A stretch of 64,000 nt of DNA, taken from positions 7,915,001-7,979,000 of the forward strand of contig JALDNG010000024.1 in NCBI GenBank assembly GCA_024349245.1, written 5' to 3'. The stretch's first letter is position 1; every line of letters starts with the position of its first letter. Of the stretch, positions 63,317 through 64,000 are shown in pieces. The DNA is from Neodontobutis hainanensis (lineage: Eukaryota; Chordata; Actinopteri; Gobiiformes; Odontobutidae). The translations under genes were made by a program, and so were the position numbers. The notes under the pieces are model-generated. The model searched no databases. It saw nothing but the letters and a program-made list of their open reading frames with translations, and had not been told where the DNA came from.

Positions 63317-63658
63317 TGCTGGTAAAACTAATGATGTGTAAGACACAACAATGTTAAAATACAACTCCAACTATGGTACATTTCTTTGCTTCAATGAGGC
63401 CAAAGCTGCAGGAAGTTACCAGCTCATCATCAATTCAACCAACTTAGAGCATCTTCTTCCATGTGACTGAAAACAGGAAATGGATCAATCTTAATCAATA
63501 ATTAAAAACTGCTCATTATTAAGCCATTCTCCTGATGTCATATGGAGCAGCAGACACTACTGAAGCCAATTGACAGTGTTTTCCATGTGATCTTCTGTCA
63601 TTCCTTAGTGTGTGGCAAGTCATTTGAAGACAGCATATGCTGCTTTTTCCTCTTACGG

Positions 63659-64000
63659 TCATTGGCCAAAGCATCCCTCGACACATGGCCCATCCCGTGG
63701 TGAGCAAATCTCAGTTGAACACATGAAGTAGATCTAAGAGAATAAAAAATATATACACATATAAAAAGGCTCTCTATTTGAGTTAGTACACTGCACTAAG
63801 ACATCTGGCAATATTTATAATTTGGCCACAATGGGCTGTTCACAAAATACCCTCCTCATTAACATGCAAGGAATTTATTTCAAACTTTCAGATTTAGTTT
63901 AATTTTTTTGGAACATTATGCAGAAACAGTCCAAGTAATTATTTGTAGCACTTCTTACCTCTTCATTTGGGTCCTTGAATTCACCGTCAGGGAGAAATTG
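63659..64000 (-). CDS. ZP-domain protein, last two coding exons (partial)
   Basis: Exons (minus strand): 63959-64000 (running off the window) and 63659-63733, joined in phase 0. They read QFLPDGEFKDPNEE then IYFMCSTEICSPRDGPCVEGCFGQ and a stop. The pattern hydrophobic-Y-F-x-C-x-x-x-x-C-x-P followed by C-x-x-x-C is the end of the ZP-C subdomain, where the last disulfides form, in extracellular polymerising proteins such as uromodulin, tectorin or egg-coat proteins. It is odd that the protein ends here: many ZP proteins continue with a cleavage site and a transmembrane or GPI anchor. Either anchoring comes from another splice form or the family member is secreted. Too little is in the window to name the gene. 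Confidence 0.6.

Overview
The window is nuclear DNA from a ray-finned fish, almost certainly a teleost. The genes have many short GT-AG introns and vertebrate exon phases. One gene is an osteocalcin with the long Ser/acidic propeptide known as type 2 (OC2) in teleosts. The repeats are Tc1, hAT, tRNA-SINE and long-TIR DNA transposons typical of fish. All exon boundaries were read by hand from splice motifs, reading phase and protein family patterns; none has transcript support.

Layout. 842-4363 (+): slc34a2, the NaPi-IIb sodium/phosphate cotransporter, 13 coding exons. 7131-7950 (-): osteocalcin (bglap, OC2 type), 4 exons. 13209-17247 (-): erp27, a redox-inactive PDI-family protein of the ER, 7 exons. 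20809-21120 (-): pde6h, the inhibitory gamma subunit of cone phosphodiesterase, followed at 23453-23720 (+) by an inverted second copy that has lost its ATG. 37617-61422 (-): rbfox2, the GCAUG-binding splicing regulator, 13 coding exons over 24 kb, plus a candidate alternative first exon at 53168-53200. 63659-64000 (-): the last two coding exons of a ZP-domain gene that runs off the window. Human 12p12 has the order MGP - ERP27 - ARHGDIB - PDE6H. Here a Gla-protein gene, erp27 and pde6h keep that order, but the Gla gene is an osteocalcin and I find no arhgdib.

24274-34775 is a nest of transposons. A decayed Tc1 element was split by an 8,880 bp element (24683-33562) and separately by a SINE (33761-34094). 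The large element then received a hAT fragment (26550-27433).

The large element is the most interesting object in the window. It has 1.8 kb, nearly identical terminal inverted repeats. Each repeat carries the same first two exons. From the left repeat a gene for a HECT-type ubiquitin-ligase-like protein runs inward; from the right repeat a gene for a DDE integrase runs inward. Both proteins would begin with the same ~59 residues. The integrase frame is intact and the repeats hardly differ, so the insertion looks recent.

slc34a2 and osteocalcin both concern phosphate and mineral handling, but nothing in the sequence shows shared regulation. The remaining genes are functionally unrelated neighbours.
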